From Clostridiales bacterium (GTDB lineage Bacteria > Bacillota_A > Clostridia > Christensenellales > Borkfalkiaceae): a stretch of 8,443 bases of DNA. The position numbers and the translations under genes are program-made. Numbering within the stretch: position 1 is the first letter of the stretch; every line of letters starts with the position of its first letter. Of the stretch, positions 1 to 4,912 are shown in pieces. Location: the NCBI GenBank assembly GCA_015055785.1, contig SVHQ01000067.1:1-8443 (forward strand). Reading direction: 5' to 3'. Below the pieces are notes generated by a model. That model searched no databases. It was not told the DNA's origin and was given only the letters and a program-made list of their open reading frames with translations.

Positions 1-343
1 CACGACGCCCGACATGATGGGTATGGTTGGTCGTATCGGTCGTGTGCTCGGTCCTAAGGGCTTGATGCCTAACCCTAAGTCCGGTACGGTTACGATGGAC
101 GTTGAAAAAGCAATCGCAGAAGTTAAGGCTGGTAAAGTTGAATACCGTCTTGACAAAACGGCTATCATTCACTGCCCTATCGGTAAGAAGAGCTTCGGTA
201 AAGAAAAGCTCGTTGAAAACTTCACGGCACTTATGGATGCTATCGTGAAGGCAAAGCCCGCTTCCGCAAAGGGTACGTATATTAAGAGCGTAACGCTTGC
301 ATCGACGATGGGGCCTGGCGTAAAAGTTGTTCCCAAGATGTAA
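1..343 (+). CDS. rplA: 50S ribosomal protein L1, C-terminal part (5' truncated by window edge)
   Basis: Structural protein of the large ribosomal subunit; L1 binds 23S rRNA at the L1 stalk next to the E site and in many bacteria also represses its own mRNA. The frame is open from base 2 (first full codons encode T-T-P-D-M-M) to a TAA at 341-343, giving 113 visible residues. The family is about 230 residues long, so roughly the N-terminal half lies outside the window. The stretch [14 protein letters not shown] near the start is the highly conserved L1 signature, and the end (T-M-G-P-G-V-K-V) is the typical L1 C-terminus. The ATG codons at 14 and 17 are internal methionines, not the start. All three arginines visible are CGT. 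No intrinsic terminator follows directly; a tandem repeat begins 15 bases after the stop. Usually rplK lies upstream, which cannot be seen here. Confidence 0.97.
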   Translation, partial: TTPDMMGMVGRIGRVLGPKGLMPNPKSGTVTMDVEKAIAEVKAGKVEYRLDKTAIIHCPIGKKSFGKEKLVENFTALMDAIVKAKPASAKGTYIKSVTLASTMGPGVKVVPKM

Positions 344-358
344 GTAAAACGCATATAT

Positions 359-563
359 GCAGCGCAATACTACGTTGTTTCTCGGTTACGTACTATATGT
401 ACGCGTCCTTGAAACGCCTTGTCTTGCTTGCATCTCTGCGTTTTAAGAATGCGGAAAACAGCAGCGCAATACTACGTTGTTTCTCGGTTACGTACTATAA
501 TGTACGCGTCCTTGAAACGCCTTGTCTTGCTTGCATCTCTGCGTTTTAAGAATGCGGAAAACA
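359..563. repeat. Head-to-tail tandem duplication of a ~102-bp intergenic unit
   Basis: Copy 1 is 359-460 (102 bp) and copy 2 is 461-563 (103 bp); they abut exactly. The only difference is one extra A: the loop is TATAT at 394-398 in copy 1 and TATAAT in copy 2. Each unit starts GCAGCGCAATACTACG and ends AATGCGGAAAACA. Each contains a perfect stem CGTAC/GTACG (389-393 with 399-403 in copy 1), which can extend outward imperfectly to GTTTC/GAAAC (377-381 with 411-415). A second, competing pairing, AAACGC/GCGTTT (412-417 with 438-443), shares the same GAAAC segment. There is no ORF of note and no transposase. It resembles a short interspersed intergenic element that was duplicated in place. It could contribute to ending or processing the rplA transcript, but no T-tract follows either hairpin. 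Confidence 0.9.
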
Positions 564-590
564 AACACAAAAATATCTGAAAATATTTCT

Positions 591-622
591 CAAAGGCAGC
601 CAAAAATGCTTGACTGCCTTTG
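591..622. promoter_or_regulatory. Perfect 9-bp inverted repeat overlapping the -35 of the rplJ promoter
   Basis: CAAAGGCAG at 591-599 and its exact complement CTGCCTTTG at 614-622 are separated by 14 bases. The -35 hexamer (610-615) begins in the spacer and enters the right arm. The geometry fits an operator, or an RNA hairpin ending read-through from rplA. There is no T-run after the right arm, so a classical intrinsic terminator is unlikely. Function is inference. Confidence 0.5.
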
Positions 623-638
623 GAGAAGATGATATACT
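610..638 (+). promoter_or_regulatory. Strong sigma-A-type extended -10 promoter for rplJ-rplL
   Basis: TTGACT at 610-615, a 17-bp spacer, and TATACT at 633-638; each hexamer matches the consensus at five of six bases. A TG at 630-631 one base before the -10 makes it an extended -10 promoter. The predicted transcription start is about 645, directly ahead of the L10 leader, which supports a real promoter. This makes rplJL able to be transcribed independently of rplA. Confidence 0.85.
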
Positions 639-644
639 AATATA

Positions 645-772
645 GTAAAAATCAACAGCCGTAGAAAACGAGCACCGAAAGGTTTGATGGAAACACTCGT
701 CGAGGTATTGGGAATAAAGAACTTTTAGAAAGTGATTGTGTCCTTATGCCATGCGGCATAGGGTTATTTTTT
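645..772 (+). ncRNA. Ribosomal protein L10 leader (autoregulatory attenuator) of rplJL
   Basis: In Firmicutes the rplJL mRNA begins with an L10-binding leader; free L10 bound to it promotes early termination. Here the elements are in the expected order: GCCGTAGA at 658-665, a stem ACGAG/CTCGT (668-672 with 696-700) enclosing a short GAAA-capped ACC/GGT hairpin (674-683), then CGAGGT at 701-706. Bases 652-660 can pair imperfectly with 704-710 to close the aptamer. An alternative stem pairs 711-720 with 741-750 (8 of 10 pairs) around an ACTTT/AAAGT hairpin (721-733). It would block the 5' arm of the terminator at 742-763 and so act as an antiterminator. The match to the L10 leader is from recalled consensus; a covariance-model search would settle it. 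Confidence 0.82.
742..772 (+). terminator. Attenuator terminator within the L10 leader
   Basis: A 9-bp stem, CCTTATGCC (742-750) with GGCATAGGG (755-763), with one G-U pair and a four-base loop, is followed by TTATTTTTT (764-772). It lies 51 bases before the rplJ start codon, so it must be bypassed for rplJ expression. That is the expected arrangement for transcription attenuation by L10. Confidence 0.85.
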
Positions 773-823
773 ATGTCAGGCGGAAACGCAAAAAGGCGTA
801 ACGCTTAAAGGAGGTAAAAAATT

Positions 824-1324
824 ATGGCAAACGTAGAAGCTAAACAACAAATCGTAGAAGAAATTAAAGCGAAAATTCAAGCAAGCAAATCCATCGTTTT
901 TGCTGACTACAACAAACTTACCGTTTTGGAAGTAACCGACCTTAGAAGAAAGTTTAAGGAAGCAAACTGCGAATACAAAGTTTACAAGAACACCCTTATG
1001 AGAAAGGCGTTCAACGAACTTGGTGTTAGTGATTTCGATGCAGACCTCAACGGCACGACGGCTGTTGTTTTCTGTGCAGACGAAACGAGCGGTGCTGCTA
1101 TTTTCGCAAGAGAAACGAAAGCAAACCCTGCATTGGCTGAAAAGGTAATGCCCAAGTGTGCTTACGTTGAAAACAAATATCTTGACAAAGCTGGCGTAAA
1201 AGCATTGTCCGCGATTCCTTCCAAGGAAGTTCTTATCGCAAGATTGCTTGGTTGCTTGCAATCGCCCCTTTCCAAGTTTGTTGGCGTTTTGGACGCTATC
1301 GCAAAGCAGAAAGAAAGCAACTAA
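824..1324 (+). CDS. rplJ: 50S ribosomal protein L10
   Basis: L10 is the base of the ribosomal stalk. Its N-terminal globular domain binds 23S rRNA beside L11, and its C-terminal helix holds dimers of L7/L12. The 166-residue product is the usual length for bacterial L10 (about 165-175). Recognisable L10 segments include S-I-V-F-A-D-Y-N-K-L-T-V near residue 23, L-R-R-K-F-K-E and Y-K-V-Y-K-N-T-L around residues 41-59, and the C-terminal helix ending A-I-A-K-Q-K. The ATG at 824 is preceded by AAAGGAGG at 807-814 with a 9-base gap, which fixes the start. It is controlled by the promoter at 610 and the L10 leader, so L10 probably represses its own synthesis. rplL follows after 51 bases. All five arginines are AGA, unlike the CGT used in the visible part of rplA. 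Confidence 0.98.
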   Translation: MANVEAKQQIVEEIKAKIQASKSIVFADYNKLTVLEVTDLRRKFKEANCEYKVYKNTLMRKAFNELGVSDFDADLNGTTAVVFCADETSGAAIFARETKANPALAEKVMPKCAYVENKYLDKAGVKALSAIPSKEVLIARLLGCLQSPLSKFVGVLDAIAKQKESN

Positions 1325-1375
1325 TTTCTATTTAATTAAAAAAATCATTATAAAAAATCGGAGGATTATAAAATC

Positions 1376-1747
1376 ATGGATGTACAGAAACTCATTGAAG
1401 ACATTAAAGCTATGTCCGTTCTCGAATTGAACGAAGTTGTTAAAGCACTTGAAGAAGCATTTGGCGTAAGCGCAATGGTAGCAGCAGCTCCCGCAGCAGG
1501 TGGTGCAGCAGCAGACGCAGCTCCCGCAGCAGAAGAAAAGACGGAATTCGACGTTGTTCTTAAAGATATCGGTCCCAACAAGATCGCTATCATCAAGGTT
1601 GTACGTGAAGCTACTGGTCTTGGCCTTGCTGACGCTAAGAAAGCAGTTGAAGATATGGGTACGATTAAAGAAGCTATGCCCAAAGCTGACGCTGAAGCAC
1701 TCGTTGCAAAACTTAAGGAAAACGGCGCTACGGCTGAACTTAAATAA
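1376..1747 (+). CDS. rplL: 50S ribosomal protein L7/L12
   Basis: L7/L12 forms the mobile stalk that recruits and activates the translational GTPases (EF-Tu, EF-G, IF2). The 123-residue protein has the full family layout: an N-terminal dimerisation and L10-binding helical region (about residues 1-33), an Ala/Gly/Pro-rich flexible hinge (about 36-53), and a C-terminal globular domain (about 55-123). The conserved [13 protein letters not shown] and [12 protein letters not shown] segments of that domain bind the factors. GGAGG at 1360-1364 lies 11 bases before the ATG. It is the last gene of the unit: an intrinsic terminator begins 23 bases after the stop. rpoB, the usual next gene, is not present. 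Confidence 0.98.
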   Translation: MDVQKLIEDIKAMSVLELNEVVKALEEAFGVSAMVAAAPAAGGAAADAAPAAEEKTEFDVVLKDIGPNKIAIIKVVREATGLGLADAKKAVEDMGTIKEAMPKADAEALVAKLKENGATAELK

Positions 1748-1770
1748 TTTAAGCTTTAAGAATAGAAAAG

Positions 1771-1800
1771 CGACTTGTCATTACGACAGGTCGTTTTTTT
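1771..1800 (+). terminator. Intrinsic terminator of rplJ-rplL
   Basis: A 9-bp stem, CGACTTGTC (1771-1779) with GACAGGTCG (1785-1793), has one G-U pair and the loop ATTAC, and is followed by seven T (1794-1800). An A-run just upstream can extend the stem by pairing with the T-tract. It closes the ribosomal unit. Confidence 0.92.
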
Positions 1801-1819
1801 GTGACTTTTATTCTGTCGC

Positions 1820-1890
1820 GAGATTGCCGCGTCGCTACGCTCCTCGCAATGACATGGGGTGAGATTGCGTTCTGCTTCAGAATGACATGG
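1820..1890. repeat. Two adjacent related palindromic intergenic repeat modules
   Basis: Module A (1820-1857) and module B (1861-1890) share the same ends, GAGATTGC at the left and AATGACATGG at the right, with different middles. Module A carries ATTGC/GCAAT arms (1823-1827 with 1846-1850). Module B carries TTCTG/CAGAA with a three-base loop (1870-1882). Read on the minus strand they begin CATGTCATTGCGAGGAGCG and CATGTCATTCTGAAGC, the style of a short repeat that I recall as widespread in intergenic DNA of many bacteria. They lie between convergent terminators and encode nothing visible. Confidence 0.75.
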
Positions 1891-1900
1891 TAGGGGAGGT

Positions 1901-1945
1901 AAAAAAACTCTCCGACTTAACGCGTTACAGCTAAGTCGGAGAGTT
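1901..1945 (-). terminator. Intrinsic terminator of the rubrerythrin gene
   Basis: A perfect 14-bp stem is formed by 1932-1945 and 1906-1919 (arm AACTCTCCGACTTA on the plus strand) with a 12-base loop. On the minus strand it is followed by seven T (complement of 1901-1907). It starts 66 bases after the rubrerythrin stop. On the plus strand it has only a broken T-rich tail, so it serves mainly the minus strand. Confidence 0.9.
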
Positions 1946-2011
1946 CGTATTTATTTAGGAGGTGTTAAAAAATTGTAATCATATTTTTAGTAGCCAATAG
2001 GGGAGCAAAAA

Positions 2012-2653
2012 TTAATAATTTTCTGCTCTAACTTGGAAATAAGCCTGAGGATGTGCACAGATAGGGCATACGTCAGGAGCTTTCTTACCAACTACGATGT
2101 GGCCACAGTTCGAACACTGCCATACAGCGTCGCCGTCCTTGGAGAATACTAAGTCACCCTTTACGTTTGCAAGCAATTTCTTATATCTTTCTTCGTGTTC
2201 TTTTTCGATAGCTGCAACGCCTTCAAACAAAGCTGCGATATCGTCAAAGCCTTCTTCGCGTGCCGTCTTTGCAAAACCTGCATACATATCCGTCCATTCG
2301 TAGTTTTCACCTTCTGCTGCGGCTAAAAGGTTTTCAGCCGTAGAGGAGATTTCGCCGCCGTTCAACAACTTGAACCAAATTTTAGCGTGTTCTTGTTCGT
2401 TCTTAGCCGTTTCTTCAAAAATCGCTGCGATCTGTACAAAACCTTCTTTCTTTGCTTTGCTTGCGAAATAGGTGTACTTATTTCTTGCCTGCGATTCACC
2501 TGCAAATGCCGTCTGCAAGTTTGCTTCCGTCTGACTGCCCTTCAAGCAAGGTTTTGCTTCAAATTTACCGCTCTGCTTGCATACGGGGCATACGTCGGGT
2601 GCAACGTCTGCTTCTACTACGTGGTGACATACTGAACATTCGAATTTTTTCAT
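2012..2653 (-). CDS. Rubrerythrin with rubredoxin-like domains at both ends
   Basis: Rubrerythrins are non-haem di-iron proteins that reduce hydrogen peroxide to water in the cytoplasm of anaerobes, taking electrons through rubredoxin-type iron centres. The 213-residue product has three parts. Residues 1-35 form a short rubredoxin-like knuckle (C6xxC9 and C22xxC25). Residues about 40-165 form the ferritin-like four-helix domain. Residues about 175-213 form a second rubredoxin-like knuckle (C180xxC183 and C196xxC199). Likely di-iron ligands are E53 (G-E-S-Q-A-R), E86/H89 (E-Q-E-H), glutamates around 116-119, and E150/H153 (E-K-E-H). Both knuckles have 12 residues between their Cys pairs and share A-P-D-V-C-P, which suggests an internal duplication. 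Classical rubrerythrin (about 190 residues) has only the C-terminal one. AGAGGTA, complement of 2661-2667, lies 7 bases before the ATG. It is monocistronic, with its own promoter and terminator. Confidence 0.96.
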   Translation of the reverse strand: MKKFECSVCHHVVEADVAPDVCPVCKQSGKFEAKPCLKGSQTEANLQTAFAGESQARNKYTYFASKAKKEGFVQIAAIFEETAKNEQEHAKIWFKLLNGGEISSTAENLLAAAEGENYEWTDMYAGFAKTAREEGFDDIAALFEGVAAIEKEHEERYKKLLANVKGDLVFSKDGDAVWQCSNCGHIVVGKKAPDVCPICAHPQAYFQVRAENY

Positions 2654-2709
2654 AACTATTTACCTCTTTTTTATTTTCTTATTAGGATTAAGTTTTATTA
2701 ACTGTTTAT

Positions 2710-2738
2710 AGTATAATATAAAAATTTATGTTTGTCAA
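2710..2738 (-). promoter_or_regulatory. Promoter of the rubrerythrin gene
   Basis: On the minus strand, TTGACA (complement of 2733-2738) and TATACT (complement of 2710-2715) are separated by exactly 17 bp. The -35 is a perfect consensus and the -10 differs at one base. The predicted start, near 2703, gives a leader of about 50 bases. An inverted repeat TTTATA/TATAAA (2705-2710 with 2717-2722) overlaps the -10 and could be an operator, but the AT-rich context makes chance possible. Confidence 0.85.
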
Positions 2739-2922
2739 TAGTTTTATTGAAAAATTTTAAAAATTTTTTTTAAATTTTTACATAAATTGGAATTTTTTAG
2801 CAAGAAAAAGAATAAAAAGGAAATTTTAACCAAAATTTAACAAAATAGTAATTTAAATTTAATAATAAAGGTCTATAATGATAAATAGGATAGCTTTAAA
2901 GGGGTAAAAACAAAGGAAGCTA
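2739..2922. other. Very AT-rich divergent intergenic region
   Basis: This stretch lies between the rubrerythrin promoter and the cardiolipin synthase promoter. It is dominated by A- and T-tracts with few G or C, and I see no ORF or RNA gene in it. A weak possible upstream promoter toward cls is TTTAAA (2852-2857), 16 bp, TATAAT (2874-2879). An inverted repeat ATAGCTT/AAGCTAT (2890-2896 with 2917-2923) ends at the first base of the main cls -35. The A/T-tracts could act as UP elements or bend DNA at the divergent promoters (inference). Confidence 0.5.
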
Positions 2923-2951
2923 TTGACAAAAAAGGAAAAAGTTGATAAAAT
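2923..2951 (+). promoter_or_regulatory. Promoter of the cardiolipin synthase gene
   Basis: TTGACA at 2923-2928, a 17-bp spacer, and TAAAAT at 2946-2951. The -35 is perfect and the -10 matches at five of six positions. The predicted start near 2958 gives a leader of about 70 bases. A 7-bp inverted repeat ends at the first base of the -35. Confidence 0.75.
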
Positions 2952-3027
2952 ATTTTTGATATATATTTATATAATAAGGAAGAGAACGATTTTTAAAGAA
3001 AAAGAGTAGCCGTTTGGAGGCGGAAGA

Positions 3028-4632
3028 ATGAAGCAACTTAGCGAACGAAAAAAGAAATGGATAGAAAGAACGGCGGAGAATGATCGAAGCTACAAATTGT
3101 TTTTGTATAATCGGTTTTTCATTTTTTTAATCCTTGTATTTTTACAGCTGGTTATTTCTATCGGTTTAGCATATTCAGTGGTTTACGATGCCTCGAGGGT
3201 AGGCATTATTTTGCAAGCCTTGTTATTAATCGCTGAATTGGTGTTCGTTTTGTACTTGATTAATAAAAACGACCGTCCATCCGAAAAATTAAACTGGATA
3301 TTGTTAATACTCATCGTGCCCGTCGTTGGCGTGCCGGGGTATTTATTATACGGCGAGGGCAGGCAGACGCGTCGTATGCAAAGATTGACCAACCGAGCAA
3401 GAAAGGCAGATGAAAAACAACGTGAAGATATTTACGGTAAAAAACCTGTTTTTCAACCGCAAAACCGAGCTGATAGCATTTGTCGGTTCTTGGATTCGTA
3501 TGCGAAATATCCCGTATTTACGGACGGTAGCGTGGATTATTACAAGAGCGGCGAGGAAATGTTCCCCGATATGCTGGAGGAACTGAAAAAAGCGGAAAAA
3601 TTTATTCTTTTGGAATATTTTATTATTGCCGCGGGCAAGATGTGGAGTTCTATTTTAAAGGTTTTGTTGGAAAAAGCGGAACAAGGAGTGCAAATTCGTA
3701 TTATCTATGATGATTTTGGTTGCATGATGACGTTGCCGCCTAAGTATAACGTGTATTTGGAAAGTTTGCATCCGAATATCAAATGTATGGCGTTTAATCA
3801 TATCATTCCCGTGTTTACAGTGCGCATGAATAACCGCGACCATAGAAAAATTCTTGTGGTGGACGGGAAAGTTGCATTTACGGGCGGAATTAATCTTGCC
3901 GATGAATATATAGCGCAAAAAAGACGTTTTGGATATTGGAAAGATACCGGTTTGAAAATCACGGGCAACGCGGTGGGGTCGTTTACTTGGATGTTTTTCT
4001 ACATGTGGAACGCTTTTCGTAAGGACAAGGAGAATTTAGGGGATTACGTATTGCCCTTAAAGGAAATGCCCAGCGAAAGGGAAACGAATTTCCGTGTGCA
4101 GCCTTACGATGATTCACCGCTTGATCGTATCAGTGTCGGCGCGGCGGTGTATACGGACATGATTTGCCGAGCGGAAAAGTACGTGTACATTTTTACGCCC
4201 TATTTAATTTTGGATGACGCCATGCGTACGGCGTTGTGTCAAGCGGCGATGCGCGGTGTGGACGTACGAATTGTGACGCCGGGGATTCCCGACAAGAAAA
4301 TGATTTTCCGTTTAACGCGCGCTAATTACGGGATTTTGATGAAAGCAGGCGTGAAGATTTATGAATATACCCCCGGGTTTATCCACGCCAAAAGCATGGT
4401 TTGCGACGACGAGAGTGCCGTTGTGGGAACCATCAACCTCGATTATAGGAGTTTGTATTTGCATTTTGAAAATGCGGTGTATTTCTCCAATTGCGAAGCG
4501 GTGATGGCAGTGAAACGCGATTCGGAAGAAACGTTCGCGCTTTCCAAACGTTGCACCTCCGAAAACACAAAACGCGGTTTGGTCGGGAGATTGGTAGATT
4601 CTGTATTACGCCTGTTTGAAACGCTGTTATAA
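3028..4632 (+). CDS. cls: Cardiolipin synthase (phospholipase D superfamily)
   Basis: Bacterial Cls transfers a phosphatidyl group between two phosphatidylglycerols, giving cardiolipin and glycerol at the cytoplasmic membrane. The 534-residue product shows the family layout. The N-terminal membrane segments lie at about 30-52, 58-78 and 89-108; the last includes the typical K-L-N-W-I-L-L-I-L-I-V-P-V-V-G stretch. Two PLD catalytic motifs follow. HKD1 is H272-x-K274-x4-D279 followed by G-G-I-N. HKD2 is H453-x-K455-x4-D460 followed by G-T-I-N-L-D-Y-R-S. Both catalytic histidines, lysines and aspartates are present, so it should be active. The length is close to typical clostridial Cls (about 480-530). 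GGAGG at 3016-3020, 7 bases before the ATG, fixes the start. It appears monocistronic, with its own promoter and terminator. The membrane anchor argues against a soluble PLD nuclease. Confidence 0.95.
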   Translation: MKQLSERKKKWIERTAENDRSYKLFLYNRFFIFLILVFLQLVISIGLAYSVVYDASRVGIILQALLLIAELVFVLYLINKNDRPSEKLNWILLILIVPVVGVPGYLLYGEGRQTRRMQRLTNRARKADEKQREDIYGKKPVFQPQNRADSICRFLDSYAKYPVFTDGSVDYYKSGEEMFPDMLEELKKAEKFILLEYFIIAAGKMWSSILKVLLEKAEQGVQIRIIYDDFGCMMTLPPKYNVYLESLHPNIKCMAFNHIIPVFTVRMNNRDHRKILVVDGKVAFTGGINLADEYIAQKRRFGYWKDTGLKITGNAVGSFTWMFFYMWNAFRKDKENLGDYVLPLKEMPSERETNFRVQPYDDSPLDRISVGAAVYTDMICRAEKYVYIFTPYLILDDAMRTALCQAAMRGVDVRIVTPGIPDKKMIFRLTRANYGILMKAGVKIYEYTPGFIHAKSMVCDDESAVVGTINLDYRSLYLHFENAVYFSNCEAVMAVKRDSEETFALSKRCTSENTKRGLVGRLVDSVLRLFETLL

Positions 4633-4700
4633 TGATGGCGTAATATGCATAAAAAACAAAATGGGCATACCATGTACGCGTTGAAAATTGAAAAGCAGAC

Positions 4701-4737
4701 AAAATCGGTGGTGGAATACCGCCGATTTTCATATTTT
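4701..4737 (+). terminator. Intrinsic terminator of cls
   Basis: An 11-bp stem, AAAATCGGTGG (4701-4711) with CCGCCGATTTT (4719-4729), has one G-U pair and a seven-base loop. It is followed by CATATTTT, a broken T-tract that overlaps the end of the stem. It lies about 70 bases after the cls stop, and the next promoter begins at 4802. The T-tract is not ideal, so efficiency may be moderate. Confidence 0.75.
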
Positions 4738-4772
4738 AAGAGGTTGCAGAGGATAAGAGAATGAAAATATTG

Positions 4773-4796
4773 TGAAAGGATGAAAAAAACCTTTCA
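4773..4796. promoter_or_regulatory. Inverted repeat just upstream of the ABC operon promoter
   Basis: TGAAAGG (4773-4779) and CCTTTCA (4790-4796) are exact complements separated by an A-rich 10-base spacer. The right arm ends 5 bases before the -35 at 4802, a normal place for an activator or repressor site. It could also arise by chance. No regulator gene is visible nearby. Confidence 0.35.
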
Positions 4797-4801
4797 AATG
4801 A

Positions 4802-4830
4802 TTGACTTTATTTTATAAAAAAAATATAAT
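4802..4830 (+). promoter_or_regulatory. Promoter of the ABC exporter operon
   Basis: TTGACT at 4802-4807, a 17-bp spacer, and a perfect TATAAT at 4825-4830. The predicted start near 4837 gives a leader of about 76 bases that contains a long palindrome. This is a near-consensus sigma-A promoter, so it probably needs a repressor or other control to be regulated. Confidence 0.85.
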
Positions 4831-4847
4831 AATGAAGTGATTAAGAG

Positions 4848-4878
4848 AATTTTTATAATATATAATATTATAAAAATT
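4848..4878. promoter_or_regulatory. 31-bp perfect AT-only palindrome in the 5' UTR of the ABC operon
   Basis: AATTTTTATAATAT (4848-4861) is the exact reverse complement of 4865-4878, with a 3-base centre. It covers about +12 to +42 of the predicted transcript and ends 21 bases before the ribosome binding site. It fits a repressor operator of the MarR or TetR kind acting as a roadblock, or an mRNA hairpin. There is no T-run after it, so it is not an ordinary terminator. The regulator is not identified. Confidence 0.6.
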
Positions 4879-4912
4879 GTAAAATTATACGAAATTACAG
4901 AGGTGAATCGTA

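Noticed and set aside
359..563. CRISPR array
   Set aside because: There are only two ~102-bp copies that abut directly with no spacers, and no cas genes.
591..622. Intrinsic terminator of rplA
   Set aside because: The stem is good but is followed by GAGAAGATG, with no T-tract, and it overlaps a strong promoter -35.
776..1261. 161-codon open frame on the minus strand opposite rplJ
   Set aside because: It is antisense to a certain ribosomal gene, its protein is rich in F/C/S with no recognisable motif, and it has no ribosome binding site or promoter I can see. Treated as a shadow.
1500..1862. Plus-strand open frame overlapping the rplL end and running through the terminator
   Set aside because: It is out of frame with rplL, crosses the intrinsic terminator and the repeat modules, and lacks a start signal.
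2703..2725. PerR box at the rubrerythrin promoter
   Set aside because: Compared with the recalled TTATAATNATTATAA consensus, only one half is close; the other half mismatches at most positions.
3028..4632. PLD-family nuclease of a defence system
   Set aside because: N-terminal membrane helices, two HKD motifs with G-G-I-N and G-T-I-N-L-D, and the length all fit cardiolipin synthase. No helicase or other defence gene is next to it.
4848..4878. Intrinsic terminator or a second set of promoters within the palindrome
   Set aside because: No T-run follows the right arm. The internal TATAAT matches have no acceptable -35 at 16-18 bp, unlike the promoter at 4802-4830.
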